Assembly (NCBI GenBank): GCA_945897885.1
Contig: CAMDGU010000017.1
Span: 1-49,231 of the forward strand
DNA from: Chitinophaga pinensis
GTDB taxonomy: Bacteria > Bacteroidota > Bacteroidia > NS11-12g > UBA9320
Direction of reading: 5' to 3'
Length of the DNA stretch: 49,231 bases
Shown here: piece by piece, positions 18,372 through 26,404 of the stretch
How positions within the stretch are numbered: the stretch's first letter is position 1
Layout of the letters: each line of letters opens with the position of its first letter
The notes under the pieces: model-generated
Told to the model about the DNA's origin: nothing
Databases searched by the model: none
Seen by the model: the letters and a program-made list of their open reading frames with translations, nothing else
Made by a program: the position numbers and the translations under genes

Positions 18372-18409
18372 CGCAGAGCTGCACAGAGAAGTCACAGAGG
18401 TTCACAGAG
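18372..18409. repeat. Four CACAGAG motifs at helical spacing
   Basis: CGCAGAG (18372), CACAGAG (18382), CACAGAG (18393) and CACAGAG (18403) follow one another at 10, 11 and 10 bases. They lie in the intergenic gap between the divergent DUF6629 and alkB-like genes. Function unknown; similar CACAGAG strings are frequent intergenic filler in some genomes. Confidence 0.7.
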
Positions 18410-18483
18410 TTATTTTTGCCAGTAACCCTTGGTGTAAACTCTGAGAACCTCCCTGCAATATCTTAATTTCGCAATTGAAAAAC

Positions 18484-19086
18484 ATGATTCAAATATCTGA
18501 AAATAAATATCAAAACCTGTTGCCCAAAGACGGGGAAGTTTTTTATCTGCCGGATTTTTTTACCAAGGAAGAAAGTAAAGTATTTTATAATGCCTTGCTT
18601 CAAAACATAGAATGGCAGCAGGATAAAATAAAACTCTTTGGAAAAACACACGATGTTCCAAGGCTTACGGCCTTATATGGCAATGCTGATAAACCCTACA
18701 CCTATTCAGGCATTACTATGAAACCGACTGCCTGGCTGCCCGAACTTTTGGAAATAAAAAAGAAAATAGAAACGGTGGCACAAGTTGATTTCACTACCGT
18801 ACTGCTCAATCTTTATAGAACAGGTAAGGATAGCATGGGCTGGCACAGCGATGATGAAAAAGAATTGGGATTAAACCCTCTAATCGTTTCGGTAAGTTTT
18901 GGGGCCACCCGCATTTTTAAATTGCAGCATAACAACAACAAAAGTTTAAGACACAGTCTGGAGCTTACGGATGGAAGTTTACTTGTAATGCAAGGCCAAA
19001 CGCAACATTTTTGGAAGCATGCCATTCCTAAAACTTCAAAAATTACAGAGCCAAGGATTAATCTAACGTTTCGGGTAATTCAATAA
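18484..19086 (+). CDS. alkB: AlkB-like 2-oxoglutarate/Fe(II) DNA-repair dioxygenase
   Basis: A 200-residue protein (ATG 18484; a TTG three codons upstream is also in frame). It has the AlkB signature: NLYRTGKDSMGWHSDDE with iron ligands His121 and Asp123, third ligand His179 (WKHAIPK), and the 2-oxoglutarate-binding arginines R191 and R197 in RINLTFR. Substrate-lid segments such as PRLTALYGN are also present. AlkB-type enzymes oxidatively remove methyl groups from 1-meA and 3-meC in DNA or RNA. It lies next to an SOS-like repressor and two translesion polymerases, which fits a DNA-damage role. Confidence 0.9.
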   Translation: MIQISENKYQNLLPKDGEVFYLPDFFTKEESKVFYNALLQNIEWQQDKIKLFGKTHDVPRLTALYGNADKPYTYSGITMKPTAWLPELLEIKKKIETVAQVDFTTVLLNLYRTGKDSMGWHSDDEKELGLNPLIVSVSFGATRIFKLQHNNNKSLRHSLELTDGSLLVMQGQTQHFWKHAIPKTSKITEPRINLTFRVIQ

Positions 19087-19113
19087 TTTCAATTTTAACA
19101 ATCTTTTAGTTCT

Positions 19114-19221
19114 GCTCCTTAGGAGCTACCTGTTTGTAACAATTGAATTTGTATTTATTTTTTTGCCCCGAAGGGGCTACCCAATTGCCACCAAATTTTT
19201 TATGGGTAGCTCCTACGGAGC
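19114..19221. repeat. Cluster of three REP-like short palindromes
   Basis: Three 13-base palindromes of the form GC(C/T)CC-n3-GG(G/A)GC lie at 19114-19126, 19165-19177 and 19209-19221. Each is followed or preceded by TAcc(c) or gggTA. The second and third face each other (gctaccc ... gggtagc), so they could pair into a larger hairpin. The same family recurs at 26470-26691. They sit between the convergent alkB-like and S24 repressor genes. Confidence 0.75.
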
Positions 19222-19229
19222 ATCTGAAA

Positions 19230-20027
19230 TTATTTCATCCGCCCCAATTTTTCATCAATCCCTGTAAGTTTATAAAGCACCAGTTCATTCGTACTAAGCT
19301 CATCGGGCATTTCATTGGTAAAATAATATTTGAATTTCCAGATTTCTTTTACCTCCCCTATTTTTACTTCATAAGGGGCAAACAAAGGATTGAGCGATTT
19401 TAAAAGCAGGTTTTGTTTTTTGCGTATCTGGTTATAAATAATTTTAAATACAGCTCCGTCGTTTTCAGTAAGTACAATACAGGCATCACCATCTTTCACG
19501 CCATCCCAGTCCTGCACAAACTCACCAATCACATACGAACCCGATTTGATGGGCAGCATGGAATCTCCCTCTATTTGAAAAGCCCTGTACTTGCGGTCAT
19601 CCGATAAAAACGGCAACTGAAAAACAGGTAGCTTTTGGATATACTGCGGGTCATTATAACCTGCCGTGTATCCAGCCCGCGCTTTAATGGGAACCAATTC
19701 AATATTTTCTTTATTCTCACTGTTTACCGTAGTGGCCAGCACCCGCAGCCTGCCGCCTGATATGTATACATCCTCACCGGCCTCCAGCTGCCGCAGGTGC
19801 AGTTCGCCCAGCTTTGATAAGTCAACGGTGAGCAGGGTATCAATGGTAAATTTAAAAAATTCTGCCATTTTCATTAGTGGCTCTATGGGCGGGGTGGTAT
19901 TGCCCAATTCGTAACTGGCCAGTTGGGTTCGTTTTATTCCCAAATTGTCGGAAAGTTGTTGTTGACTTTGTTTTAGTCTGGTTCTCAGGAACTTTAAATT
20001 ATTGTTAAAAAAAAACTGGTTTGCCAT
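19230..20027 (-). CDS. XRE-family S24 self-cleaving repressor (LexA/CI-like)
   Basis: A 265-residue regulator. Residues about 10-60 form a helix-turn-helix of the XRE type (SQQQLSDNLGIKRTQLASYE). The C-terminal half is an S24 peptidase domain with nucleophile Ser156 (EGDSMLP), general-base Lys195 (AVFKII) and a candidate Ala118-Gly119 cleavage site (KARAGYTAG). LexA/CI-type repressors of this kind cleave themselves when RecA filaments form. The gene diverges from dinB, followed by a DnaE-type polymerase, so it probably controls this damage-tolerance cluster and itself. Two perfect dyads lie directly upstream of its start. Confidence 0.88.
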   Translation of the reverse strand: MANQFFFNNNLKFLRTRLKQSQQQLSDNLGIKRTQLASYELGNTTPPIEPLMKMAEFFKFTIDTLLTVDLSKLGELHLRQLEAGEDVYISGGRLRVLATTVNSENKENIELVPIKARAGYTAGYNDPQYIQKLPVFQLPFLSDDRKYRAFQIEGDSMLPIKSGSYVIGEFVQDWDGVKDGDACIVLTENDGAVFKIIYNQIRKKQNLLLKSLNPLFAPYEVKIGEVKEIWKFKYYFTNEMPDELSTNELVLYKLTGIDEKLGRMK

Positions 20028-20037
20028 TTATTTTATT

Positions 20038-20075
20038 GTTATAATTGATAACAAAATTATGTTATTTTAAATAAC
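20038..20075. promoter_or_regulatory. Two dyad operator candidates for the S24 repressor
   Basis: GTTAT-AATTG-ATAAC (20038-20052) and GTTATTT-T-AAATAAC (20061-20075) are perfect inverted repeats sharing the GTTAT/ATAAC arms, with centres 23 bases apart. They begin 11 bases upstream of the repressor ATG, where a repressor would block its own promoter. They may also act on the divergent dinB promoter. Confidence 0.7.
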
Positions 20076-20090
20076 AAAACAAACGAAAAA

Positions 20091-20135
20091 TTATCGGTTA
20101 GCTATATTTCGGTTGGTAGAGACACCAACCGATAA
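20091..20135. repeat. Overlapping inverted repeats
   Basis: TTATCGGTT (20091-20099) pairs with AACCGATAA (20127-20135). CGGTTGGT (20110-20117) pairs with ACCAACCG (20124-20131). The two hairpins share the same right arm and so exclude each other. They lie between the operator pair and dinB. Confidence 0.75.
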
Positions 20136-20175
20136 GAAAAAAATGGGAAACAGATTGAGAGCAGGGAAAATTTCA

Positions 20176-20267
20176 ATTGAACCACTTAGACAAATAGTTA
20201 AGTAAGGATTCACATAGGGAATTGCCTATGTGGTTTTCTATGTTTCTATGCTCCTATGTGGTTCAAT
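20176..20267. repeat. Nested dyads upstream of dinB
   Basis: ATTGAACCAC (20176-20185) is the inverse of GTGGTTCAAT (20258-20267). Inside it CACATAGG (20211-20218) is the inverse of CCTATGTG at 20225-20232 and again at 20253-20260. Together they form a roughly 90-base palindromic block before the dinB start. Confidence 0.75.
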
Positions 20268-20343
20268 TTTAATATTGTTTATGCAATCGCTCATCTCATT
20301 ATAACCATATGCATCATCTGCGTTCCAATTATTTAAATGTGCC

Positions 20344-21528
20344 ATGAACCGCAACATCGTCCATATTGACCTCGACTCTTTCTTCGTATCGGTAGAAAGA
20401 TTAACCAATCCTGCATTGGTGGGTAAGCCTGTGTTGGTAGGCGGCACCAGCGACCGGGGTGTGGTGGCATCGTGCAGTTATGAGGCCCGAAGCTTTGGCA
20501 TTCACTCCGCCATGCCTATGAAAATGGCGAGGCAACTGTGCCCCGAAGCCATTATTGTGAGAGGCGACCACGGCGAATACAGCAAGTATTCCGACATTAT
20601 TACCGAAATAATAAGCGAGGATGTGCCACTTTATGAAAAACCTTCCATTGATGAATTTTATATAGACCTTACCGGAATGGACAAGTTTTTTGGGTGCTAC
20701 AAACTGGCCACCGAACTGAGGCAAAAAATTACGAGGAATACAGGATTGCCTATTTCGTTTGCCCTATCCACCAACAAAACCGTATCGAAAGTAGGCACCG
20801 GCGAAGCCAAACCCAACGGGCAAAAGGAAATCCCGTTTGGCACCGAAAAAGGATTTTTAGCGCCTTTATCTATTCGCAAAATCCCCATGGTGGGTGATAA
20901 AACCTATCAGCTGCTACGGGGAATGGGAATAGCCTGGATACACACCTTACAGGAAATGCCTATGGAGCTGATGCAACAGGTATTGGGCGAAAACGGAACG
21001 GTAATCTGGCGCAAAGCCAATGGGATTGATAATTCGCCGGTGGTGCCTTACTCAGAGCGCAAGTCTATTAGTACCGAACGCACCTTTGACAAAGATACCA
21101 TTGATGTAAAAGCTTTAAAAAATTTGCTGATTGGCATGACAGAGAAACTGGCGTTTCAATTGCGGAGCGAAGACAAACTGACAGCTTGTCTAACAGTAAA
21201 AATCCGCTACTCCGATTTTAATACCTATACCATGCAAGCCCGCATTGCCTATACGGCTCTCGATCATGTGCTGATAGAAAAGGTAAACACATTGTTTGAC
21301 AAGCTTTACCAAAAACGAATGCTGATTCGCCTAATCGGAATCCGGTTTAGCCATTTGGTGCAAGGCGGCCACCAATACAGTTTGTTTGAAGAAACCATAG
21401 AACAGATAAACTTGTATCAGGCCATGGATAAAATACGGAAACGCTATGGCAAAAACTCCGTGAGCCGTGCCGCAGGTATGGATTTTGAGCCACATGATTT
21501 TAATCCGTTTAATGGGGGGAAGAAATGA
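20344..21528 (+). CDS. dinB: DNA polymerase IV (DinB, Y family)
   Basis: A 394-residue Y-family polymerase with intact catalytic acids: Asp9 (HIDLDSFF) and Asp103-Glu104 (SIDEFYIDL), plus a steric-gate Phe14. The fingers motif SYEARSFGIHSAMP, the HhH region (IRKIPMVGDKT) and the little-finger domain (ERTFDKD onward) are in normal order. QYSLF at 344-348 is a beta-clamp-binding motif. Because the catalytic acids are present it is a true polymerase, not an ImuB-type accessory subunit. The divergent S24 repressor and the downstream DnaE-type gene make this a translesion-synthesis cassette. Confidence 0.93.
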   Translation: MNRNIVHIDLDSFFVSVERLTNPALVGKPVLVGGTSDRGVVASCSYEARSFGIHSAMPMKMARQLCPEAIIVRGDHGEYSKYSDIITEIISEDVPLYEKPSIDEFYIDLTGMDKFFGCYKLATELRQKITRNTGLPISFALSTNKTVSKVGTGEAKPNGQKEIPFGTEKGFLAPLSIRKIPMVGDKTYQLLRGMGIAWIHTLQEMPMELMQQVLGENGTVIWRKANGIDNSPVVPYSERKSISTERTFDKDTIDVKALKNLLIGMTEKLAFQLRSEDKLTACLTVKIRYSDFNTYTMQARIAYTALDHVLIEKVNTLFDKLYQKRMLIRLIGIRFSHLVQGGHQYSLFEETIEQINLYQAMDKIRKRYGKNSVSRAAGMDFEPHDFNPFNGGKK

Positions 21529-21594
21529 GACGATTTGGAAATTTGGAGATTTGAAAATGAAAGAAAATTGAAAATAACGGACAAAAGTTGGTCG

Positions 21595-21729
21595 AAGCCG
21601 CTGTCCCCCTTGTGCGATTGGATGTGTGGTGGCGAAGGGGGTAGGGGGATTATTTTTAGGAATTTGAAATTTAAAAATACTTATAATAGGAAACGCATCC
21701 CCCTCCCCCCTTTATAAGGGGGACGGCTT
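21595..21729. repeat. Nested inverted repeats between dinB and dnaE
   Basis: The outer arms (21595-21611 and 21716-21729, AAGCCG..GTCCCCCTT against AAGGGGGACGGCTT) match with a 2-base bulge. The inner G-rich and C-rich arms (about 21635-21650 and 21697-21712) match with one mismatch. The block fills most of the 246-base gap and looks like a small palindromic mobile element or repeat rather than a simple terminator. Confidence 0.7.
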
Positions 21730-21774
21730 ACGCACGAGTAATTTAATTCACCAGTCATAATTCACCATTAACCA

Positions 21775-24759
21775 TTGCTCCTCAACTGCCACACATATTA
21801 CAGCTTTTGCTACGGCACTTTTTCAATAGAAGGTCTGATACTTGAGGTACAAAAAAACGGGTATGATGCCTTTGTACTAACCGATATTAATAATACCTCG
21901 GCTTGTTTGGATGCTATTCGTTTATCCCAAACCGAAGAGTATAAAGATAAAATAAAACCCATTGTTGGTATAGATTTCAGAAACAATGCCCAACAACAGT
22001 ACATAGGAATTGCCAGAAATAACGAAGGGCTTCAGGAACTGAACGAACACCTTTCTACCCATTTACACAGTGGTGAAAATTTTGATGCTATTGCCCCCGA
22101 ATTTAATAATGCCTTTATCATTTATCCGCTCAATGCTTACAAAAACTGGAAGCTAAGAGATAATGAATTTATCGGTGTTTCGATAGCTGACCTGGCCACA
22201 TTGCCTTTTTTATCGGCAAAACATCAGGCTAATAAGTTGGTAGTCCTTCACACGGTAACTTTTACCGGTAAAAGCCGCTTCAATGCCCACCGTTTGTTGC
22301 GGGCTATTGATACCAATACGATATTGAGCAAACTGCCATTGGAACAGCAAGCCAAAGGAACCGAGGTGATGCTCCCTAAAGCGGAACTCTATGCTGCATT
22401 TGCCGGCTACCCCACTATCATAGCCAATACCGAACGGCTTATAAACGATTGCTCCATAAAATTTGAATACGGCAAACTGGCCAATAAAAATTTAAAGCAT
22501 TACACGGGCAGCATTGCCGATGATGTCAACCTGTTGCGAAGCGAGTGTTTAAAAGGGTTACATTACCGGTACCCCAACCCTACTCCCGAAATTTTGCAAC
22601 GCATAGACAAAGAGTTGGACGTTATTTCCCAACTCAATTTCTCTTCCTATTTTTTGATAAATTGGGATATTGTGAACTATGCCCAACGCCAAGGCTATTA
22701 CTATGTGGGCCGCGGTAGCGGAGCCAATAGCATTTTGGCTTATTTGTTACGAATTACGGATGTTGACCCCATTGAACTGGATTTGTATTTTGAACGGTTT
22801 ATAAATATTTACCGGCAAAATGCTCCTGATTTTGATATGGATTTTTCGTGGACGGACCGGGATGATATTACCAATTATATTTTTAAAACCTTTAACCGAA
22901 ATAATAATGTGGCCTTGTTGGGGGCTTACAATACCTTTCAGCATGATGCGGTCATCAGGGAATTGGGAAAAGTGTTTGGGTTGCCGCCCGGCGAAATTGA
23001 CCGGTTGCAACTAGCGGCTAAATACCCCAACCCCAAAGTGGACGACATTGGGAAACTGGTGATACAGTACAGCCATTTAATTAAAGGCTTCCCCAGCCAT
23101 TTAACGGTGCATTCCTGTGGTATCATCATTTCCGAAAATCCCATTACCTGCTATACCGCCACCAGTATGATGCCCAAAGGCCACCCTACCACACAGTTCA
23201 GTATGGTAGAAGCTGAGGATGTGGGCTTGTATAAATTTGATATTCTTAGCCAGCGGGGTTTGGGAAAAATTAAGGATTGTATCTCAATCGTTAAAGAAAA
23301 TAAAGGCGTTGACTTGGACATCCATAATGTGGCTGCGTTTAAAAAAGATGAGGCAGTAAAAAAACTGCTGCGAGTGGGCAATACCATTGGGTGTTTTTAT
23401 GTGGAATCACCCGCCATGCGGATGTTGCTAGCCAAGTTGCAGGCCGATGATTATCTGCGATTGGTGGCAGCCAGTTCTATTATACGGCCGGGTGTGGCCA
23501 AAAGCGGTATGATGCGGGAGTACATTATACGCTACCGCGATGAAACCCTTCGGGAAAAAGCCAGAGCGGCCATGCCTGCTTTGTATGATTTATTAAAAGA
23601 AACCTACGGCGTAATGGTGTATCAGGAAGATGTGCTGAAAATAGCCCATTATTTTGCCGGCCTCACATTGGCCGAAGCTGATGTACTAAGGCGGGGCATG
23701 TCGTGGAAATTTAAAGACCGGGTAGAATTTAAGGTAATAAAAGAGAATTTTTTTGATAACTGCCGCACCAAAGGCTACGACATGAAACAGGTGGCCGACA
23801 TTTGGACACAGATTGAAACCTTTGCCAATTTCGCGTTTTCCAAAGGCCACTCGGCCAGTTATGCGGTGGAGAGTTATCAGGCTCTTTTTCTTAAAGCCTA
23901 TTATCCGCTGGAGTATTTGGTAGCCACGCTTAATAATGGCGGCGGGTTTTACCGGCAGGAACTCTACATCCACGAAGCCCGTATGCACGGGGCCACTATT
24001 GTAGCACCCTGCCTGAACAATAGCAGTGCGCTTTGCACCATACAGGGCAACACCATTTATCTTGGGCTGTGTATGATTGGCGAATTGCAACACCAAAACA
24101 TTGTGCAAATAGTGGAAGAACGGCAGCAAAACGGACCGTTTCGCGATATGTATGATTTTGCCAAACGGGTGCCGCTGTCCATTGAGCAAATGCGGCTGCT
24201 TATACGAGCTAAAGCATTTCAGTTTACCGGCCGCAATAAAAAGGAACTGCTATGGGAAATACACGCCATGCTGCAACCTGTAAAAACTCAAAAGCCCACC
24301 AAACAACTGTTTGAAACCGAAGTAAAAACCTGGAAACTCCCCACGCTTATTGACTCCAAAGTGGATGAGGCCTTTGATGAAATTGAATTACTGGGATTTT
24401 CCTTGTGTTCGCCGTTTGAATTATTAAAAGATACAATGCCTTGCCTGCTTACGGCTGCCGATTTAAAAACGTATCTACATAAAAGAGTAATGATAGTGGG
24501 CTATTTGATTACCGTAAAATACACCCGAACCAGCAAAGGCGACCGCATGTATTTTGGCACCTTTATAGATACCGAAGGTAGGTGGATTGATACGGTACAT
24601 TTTCCGCCAAGTGCCAAAGCCTACCCCTTTACCGGGCCGGGCTGTTATGAGCTAAAAGGCAAAGTAGTGGAAGAGTATGATTTTGTAAGTATAGAGGTGG
24701 AGTATATGAAACGCTTGGCTACGGTGGACAGAGAAACGATTACTTCTGATATGGTTTAA
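21775..24759 (+). CDS. dnaE2: DnaE-type error-prone DNA polymerase III alpha subunit
   Basis: At 994 residues this is shorter than replicative DnaE (about 1160) and close to DnaE2/ImuC translesion polymerases. The start is TTG at 21775, giving the expected opening MLLNCHTYYSF. The PHP domain (1 to about 220) has lost metal ligands: the HxH motif reads NCH and the usual LTDH is LTDI. The polymerase palm carries PDFDMDFS with catalytic Asp354 and Asp356, after GRGSGANSILAYLL. HhH and OB domains follow, with the OB segment near VMIVGYLITVKYTRTSKGD. Downstream of dinB and the repressor, it probably extends from lesions. Its 3' end overlaps the convergent hicA relic and is repeated twice further on. 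Confidence 0.88.
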   Translation: MLLNCHTYYSFCYGTFSIEGLILEVQKNGYDAFVLTDINNTSACLDAIRLSQTEEYKDKIKPIVGIDFRNNAQQQYIGIARNNEGLQELNEHLSTHLHSGENFDAIAPEFNNAFIIYPLNAYKNWKLRDNEFIGVSIADLATLPFLSAKHQANKLVVLHTVTFTGKSRFNAHRLLRAIDTNTILSKLPLEQQAKGTEVMLPKAELYAAFAGYPTIIANTERLINDCSIKFEYGKLANKNLKHYTGSIADDVNLLRSECLKGLHYRYPNPTPEILQRIDKELDVISQLNFSSYFLINWDIVNYAQRQGYYYVGRGSGANSILAYLLRITDVDPIELDLYFERFINIYRQNAPDFDMDFSWTDRDDITNYIFKTFNRNNNVALLGAYNTFQHDAVIRELGKVFGLPPGEIDRLQLAAKYPNPKVDDIGKLVIQYSHLIKGFPSHLTVHSCGIIISENPITCYTATSMMPKGHPTTQFSMVEAEDVGLYKFDILSQRGLGKIKDCISIVKENKGVDLDIHNVAAFKKDEAVKKLLRVGNTIGCFYVESPAMRMLLAKLQADDYLRLVAASSIIRPGVAKSGMMREYIIRYRDETLREKARAAMPALYDLLKETYGVMVYQEDVLKIAHYFAGLTLAEADVLRRGMSWKFKDRVEFKVIKENFFDNCRTKGYDMKQVADIWTQIETFANFAFSKGHSASYAVESYQALFLKAYYPLEYLVATLNNGGGFYRQELYIHEARMHGATIVAPCLNNSSALCTIQGNTIYLGLCMIGELQHQNIVQIVEERQQNGPFRDMYDFAKRVPLSIEQMRLLIRAKAFQFTGRNKKELLWEIHAMLQPVKTQKPTKQLFETEVKTWKLPTLIDSKVDEAFDEIELLGFSLCSPFELLKDTMPCLLTAADLKTYLHKRVMIVGYLITVKYTRTSKGDRMYFGTFIDTEGRWIDTVHFPPSAKAYPFTGPGCYELKGKVVEEYDFVSIEVEYMKRLATVDRETITSDMV

Positions 24760-24989
24760 TTTTGCTGAATCAATTTTAAATATTCTTCAGGAGACACTTC
24801 AATTTGTTTTAAAATTTCTCGAATAAGTGGTCTGCTCAAGTCAACTTTTCCATGATGCGGAAGGGTTGTGTATCTGCCATCAGCATGCCTGTAAAATATA
24901 TGGCTACCTTAATGTCTGACAATTTTAAAGCCAAGTTCTAATAATATTTTTTCAAATGTTTTGGCATTAATGACAGGTAATTTACTCAT
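24756..24989 (-). pseudogene. hicA: HicA toxin gene broken by a nonsense codon
   Basis: The frame from ATG 24987-24989 encodes a recognisable HicA: SKLPVINAKTFEKILLEL, then RH-stop-GSHIFYRH, then TLPHHGKVDLSRPLIREI and a C-terminal helix. TAA at codon 27 (24909-24911) sits exactly where family members often carry Gln before GSH, so a CAA-to-TAA change would explain it. The rest of the frame, with the catalytic GSH histidine, is intact to 24756. The start overlaps the hicB stop by 4 bases, and the end overlaps the dnaE stop codon. Confidence 0.85.
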
Positions 24990-25213
24990 ATATCAATCAT
25001 TACCTGTTGCATACCTACAAATTCCGGTAAATTAGCTAATTCCTCATCGCTTAATTCTTCTAAACAAAGTTCAATGACTTCTTTTAGATTAATATTTAGG
25101 TCGTCTAAACTTTTAGCCTGAGTATGGGCTCCGGGTAATGACGGAACATAGGCTACATACATTCCGCTATCTCTATCACGTTCAATTTGAGCATTAAATT
25201 GATAATGTTTCAT
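24986..25213 (-). CDS. hicB: HicB antitoxin, partner toxin disabled
   Basis: A 75-residue HicB-type protein: YQFNAQIERDRDSGMYVAYV, then PSLPGAHTQAKSLDDLNINL, a helix with EVIELCLEEL and an acidic end. It is complete. It precedes the broken hicA in the order hicB-hicA, opposite to the intact module at 15375. With the toxin interrupted, this antitoxin is orphaned unless some readthrough occurs. Confidence 0.85.
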   Translation of the reverse strand: MKHYQFNAQIERDRDSGMYVAYVPSLPGAHTQAKSLDDLNINLKEVIELCLEELSDEELANLPEFVGMQQVMIDI

Positions 25214-25273
25214 AAAACAAAGTTAGCTTGTTTTCAATAAAAAAGCATACCCAATTGTATTGCTTATTTTTTA

Positions 25274-25480
25274 GATACGGAAGGGCGGTGGATTGATACC
25301 GTTCATTTTCCACCAAGTGCCAAACAATACCCCTTTACCGGGCTGGGCTGCTATGAGCTAAAGGGTAAAGTGGTGGAAGAATATGATTTTGTAAGTATAG
25401 AAGTGGAGTATATGAAACGGCTAACTACGGTGGATAGGGAAACGATGGATAAGGAGGTGAAAGAGGCTGGGGTGGTATAA
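25274..25480 (+). pseudogene. Second copy of the dnaE 3' end
   Basis: 68 codons plus stop in one open frame reproduce the last part of the upstream polymerase (from GRWIDTVHFPP to VEYMKRLxTVDRET), then end with a different, longer tail (MDKEVKEAGVV). Over 57 comparable codons I count 16 synonymous and only 3 amino-acid differences. So this piece diverged while still part of a working gene, not as a dead duplicate. No start or promoter is present. It lies just beyond the hicBA module. Confidence 0.85.
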
Positions 25481-25506
25481 TGTTGATATCGAAGGGACGA
25501 TCTGCT

Positions 25507-25610
25507 GTCGCTCTGCCTCTGGCGAGTGACTTTATTAGCGTCCTCTGGTCAAAAGGGTTTTATAGAGGCCAAAGGCCATTTGGTTTGTCACTCGCCAGAG
25601 GCGAAGCGAC
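25507..25610. repeat. Long-armed palindrome (24-bp arms)
   Basis: The arms at 25507-25530 and 25587-25610 match at 22 of 24 positions, with a perfect 15-base core (CCTCTGGCGAGTGAC). The 56-base loop holds a smaller repeat (aggccaaaggcc). The surrounding 260-base gap up to 25740 has no gene. The block looks like a REP/MITE-like element rather than a terminator, since no T run follows. Confidence 0.75.
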
Positions 25611-25740
25611 TGCGGACAGGCAAGCGAGTGCAGAGATTCTTTATATCTTCATAAACCTCTTTGTGAATTTCCTGAACTGTCATTAAGGGAACTATCATCT
25701 TTGTGCTAATATTTTTCTAAATAGTTTTAAAATTATTCAC

Positions 25741-26355
25741 CTATTGCATAGTAGCCACCAGGTCAATCGGTATCGCTTTAAAATCCTCTATTGCACCCAG
25801 GTTTAGCCAATGGCTTTCGTAATCGGGCGGCAGTATTACCGGCATCCGCTTTTTGGTATTGTGTATTTCGGCCATCAGGTCATTGGCTGCGGTGGTTACC
25901 ATGCTGTAGGTGCGGTAAGTTTCGCCGGTTTGTTTGTTGGTGTAATCGCTGTATACACCCGCAAAGGCAAACAGTTCCTGATTGGGCAGGGTGATAAAGT
26001 ACTTTTCCTTTTGCTTGCCTTTTTCATCCAGCCATTTCCATTCATAAAACCCGTCGGCAATAATTAGGCAACGGTTTTTTACATAATTTTTAAAGGAAGA
26101 CAATTCGGTAATGGTTTCAATTTTAGCATTCAGGGTGTTTTTTTGAAACGAGGTGTCCTTGGCCCAAAACGGAACGAGTCCCCATTGTGCCAGGGTTATA
26201 AAATCACTGTCGTCCACCGGAATAATAGGCGTAAAATTATGACTAAAGCCAAGGTTAACCGCTGTGGGATGAAACTCCAACCCGGCTTTAAACTGCCGGT
26301 TAAAATGCTTTTGAATATCCTGTTGTTCTTTTTGAATACTGGTGGAGTAGCACAT
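25741..26355 (-). CDS. SOS response-associated peptidase (SRAP; YedK/HMCES family)
   Basis: A 204-residue SRAP protein. The catalytic Cys2 directly follows the initiator Met (MCYSTS). The conserved Asn (TLNAKIET), Glu in DGFYEWKW and His in EIHNTKKRMPVIL are all present. SRAP proteins form a thiazolidine crosslink between Cys2 and abasic sites in single-stranded DNA, shielding them from error-prone processing. Its position beside translesion polymerases matches the SOS association that gave the family its name. It lies on the opposite strand, between the second and third copies of the dnaE tail. Confidence 0.92.
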   Translation of the reverse strand: MCYSTSIQKEQQDIQKHFNRQFKAGLEFHPTAVNLGFSHNFTPIIPVDDSDFITLAQWGLVPFWAKDTSFQKNTLNAKIETITELSSFKNYVKNRCLIIADGFYEWKWLDEKGKQKEKYFITLPNQELFAFAGVYSDYTNKQTGETYRTYSMVTTAANDLMAEIHNTKKRMPVILPPDYESHWLNLGAIEDFKAIPIDLVATMQ

Positions 26356-26404
26356 TTTTTTAAACCTTTAATGATTCAAAAATACTAAAGAATTTGATTT
26401 TGCG

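Noticed and set aside
20344-21528. ImuB assignment for the Y-family polymerase
   Set aside because: The catalytic Asp9, Asp103 and Glu104 are present, which ImuB proteins lack.
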